A DNA stretch of 64,000 nucleotides. Origin: Ailanthus altissimus. Lineage: Eukaryota; Streptophyta; Magnoliopsida; Sapindales; Simaroubaceae. How positions within the stretch are numbered: position 1 is the first letter of the stretch; each line of letters begins with the position of its first letter. The stretch spans positions 36,640,501 through 36,704,500 of the forward strand of contig OX327684.1 of NCBI GenBank assembly GCA_946807835.1, read 5' to 3'. The notes beneath the pieces are model-generated. The model saw only the letters and a program-made list of their open reading frames with translations. It ran no database searches and was not told the origin of the DNA. This document shows positions 62,142-64,000 of the stretch, piece by piece. Made by a program: the position numbers and the translations under genes.

Positions 62142-64000
62142 TGTAGTAACCAGTATCCATAACCGATAAGAATATGTATATTTATATATATAAATATACG
62201 TATTTTATTTGCATGTGAGTGATCCTTGATTTATATATTATTATTAGTAGTGTTTTTATAGATTAAGGATATACTATTAGTATTGGGTTTATTTGCAAGA
62301 CTTTGGAATTATTTTAGGGACCAAATTGTTATACTTTGAAAGTTTTGGGGGTGAATTCGTAAATACCAAAAATTAACCACTTAGTATAAAAATACACTTT
62401 TAAAAACCCTAATTCTCTCATTTTGGTCGAGCTACCCATTTTTAGAGAGAGAAGAGAGAAATAAAGGAGAGAGAAAGAGAAGAAGAAGAAGAAAAAGAAG
62501 AAGAAATTGGAATTTTGGATCTTTAGAGGTATATCACAACTAATTATCAATTTATTGGTGTTAATTAAGTTAATTTCTTTAAGTTTTGATTTCTGGAAAT
62601 ATGTATAATTAAGGATTTGATGTGTATTTCGTTTGATGTTGTGAGAATTGATGATGATCTATAAGATAGTTTGATAAATCATGATGAATTATGGAATTTC
62701 TGCTGGATAACCTCTTGATCTAGGAATTTTATAAATTGTTGTGATTCGATTCTGGTTTTGAATTTTGAGTATATGAAATTAGACATGTTTAGGATCATCT
62801 GAGACTTTGAATCGACTGAAAATCTCGGAAATTGAATTTGTAGTGAATTTACCAAAATGACCCTGGAATTCTGGAAATTTCCTGTGTAAACAGTATGATA
62901 CAGTGGAAAATAATTTTTGACCTGCTGAATGATCTTTAAAAATTATGAATTTGTGGAATATGATAATTTTATATGTCTAATATGATATACTCGGAATTGA
63001 GAATTTGGATCAATGTGGTTGAAGTGTTATGAATTTCTAAAGTGTATCAGCTCATTGTAGTATTTGATTAACAGATTTTTAAAGTTATGAAATAAAATAG
63101 TTTTAAAATACTTTTGGCAGTTATTTGGAAGCCAAATATTTATCATGGACTGAGATATGTGTCAAGAGTAATTATGTGGTAGTTTTATAATTTTTGAGTT
63201 AGTATATGATTTTATAAAATTGGGAGATTGAATACTGTTCAGTAAGTATCTTGATCCTGTCAGGTTTGTAGTTTGGATTCGATGGTATGTATGGAATGGA
63301 TTGTGTAGGAATTTTGATATAATATTCATATATAAGAAGTATATATGAGTCAAGAATGATATATTCTGATTTCGGAGTAATTGGACATCATTTGATGTAT
63401 TAGAAATTTTTGTTAAGTGTAAGTGGTCTGAATGACAGGTTTTGAGAAACCAAATATTTAGACCAATTTGATGTGATAAATGCATTGTGTATAATTTTGT
63501 AAGCTATTTAAAGTATTTTGTGTGAATTGTGAGGCTTATGAAAGGATTAATCTCCATTGATAGGTTAAGGAGATTTAAGCCTTGTAGCTGAAAGTGTTAA
63601 GAGGTAAGTATACTAGACTTACTACTGGAATCACAATAAACATAATAATTGTTTTGTATGATTTTGTAAATGGGGTTAAGAATATGTTTATGATATGTCA
63701 AAGTATATTTTGATATGAAATGTGAATATATGTTTATGAATGTGAGCATTGACATTGAGCATGGACATACATGTGTTTTTGAAAGTGAGCTTTCCAAAAT
63801 AAGATGCGTTTAACAAAGAAAGCTTTTGAAGTGTAATATGTCCATGAGAACTATTTTGTGATTTGAGGGTACTTGAACTCACTGTTAACTTAGTAGGCAT
63901 TTTATGTGATTTGTTGAGCCTTTATGTGTGGCCTTTCCTTCGGGATTGGTATATATTATGTGTTCCGTATGTAGGGAGGATCCTATTGGTACCTAAAGGA
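62142..64000 (+). mobile_element. LTR of family 1 inserted in the array, partial
   Basis: It starts TGTAGTAACCAGTATCC and is co-linear with the reverse complement of 18926-21628, so 64000 corresponds to about 19784 and roughly 860 bp of LTR lie beyond the window. It could be a solo LTR or the 5' LTR of a full element. The minus-strand frame at 63597-63797 is identical in translation to that at 19987-20187, showing close relatedness. Both are shadows, not genes. Insertion is downstream of array copy 8, so it postdates the array. Confidence 0.88.

Noticed and set aside
18926..64000. The two family 1 LTRs as the two ends of one giant element
   Set aside because: They are in opposite orientation and the first is fused to its own polyprotein end, so they belong to separate insertions.

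Overview
The window looks like nuclear DNA of a flowering plant, most likely a eudicot. It is AT-rich. The genes have many short GT-AG introns, their best matches are plant families (organellar glycyl-tRNA synthetase EDD1, a RABD2 GTPase, a GPI-anchored phytocyanin), and the space between them is full of LTR-retrotransposon debris. I cannot name the species from the sequence.

Region 1 (1-15.6 kb) is the conserved, gene-dense part. It holds the 3' part of an EDD1-like organellar glycyl-tRNA synthetase gene (+), a complete RGG-box mRNA-binding protein gene (+), and a complete RABD2-type Rab GTPase gene (-). The gap between the first two contains a striking cluster of W-box-like RGTCAA motifs and a small foldback element.

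Region 2 (15.6-34.9 kb) is repeat-rich. It has a TIR element, an old LTR cut by a younger 2.7-kb LTR on the minus strand that keeps a decayed chromodomain end of its polyprotein, a broken 2-oxoglutarate dioxygenase gene (-), and two solo LTRs of a second family with GC-rich repeats.

Region 3 (34.9-37.5 kb) has an intact uclacyanin-type phytocyanin gene (+), followed by a third solo LTR of the second family. That insertion can be proven against an empty paralogous site at 54.6 kb.

Region 4 (37.5-62.1 kb) is the most unusual part. It is a tandem, segmentally duplicated array with eight copies of an unrecognised compact one-exon gene, plus one promoter-only copy. Each gene has a TATA box about 90 bp upstream of an ATG, about 98-101 codons and a nearby AATAAA. 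The encoded peptide has an N-terminal hydrophobic signal-like segment, then a Gln-Leu-Ser-Trp core and a Trp/Pro/His-rich tail. Every copy seen here is damaged, mostly by C-to-T or G-to-A nonsense changes. One has an open body but has lost its ATG, and two have a single stop at the same codon. In the middle of the array lie a 5' fragment of a mago nashi gene and a 5'-truncated copy of the phytocyanin gene with its flank.

Region 5 (62.1-64.0 kb) is a second LTR of the first family, inserted into the last array unit and running off the window.

Functionally the intact genes are unrelated housekeeping or cell-surface genes; no pathway links them. The array is a candidate for an undescribed small-secreted-peptide family that expanded locally and then decayed at this locus.
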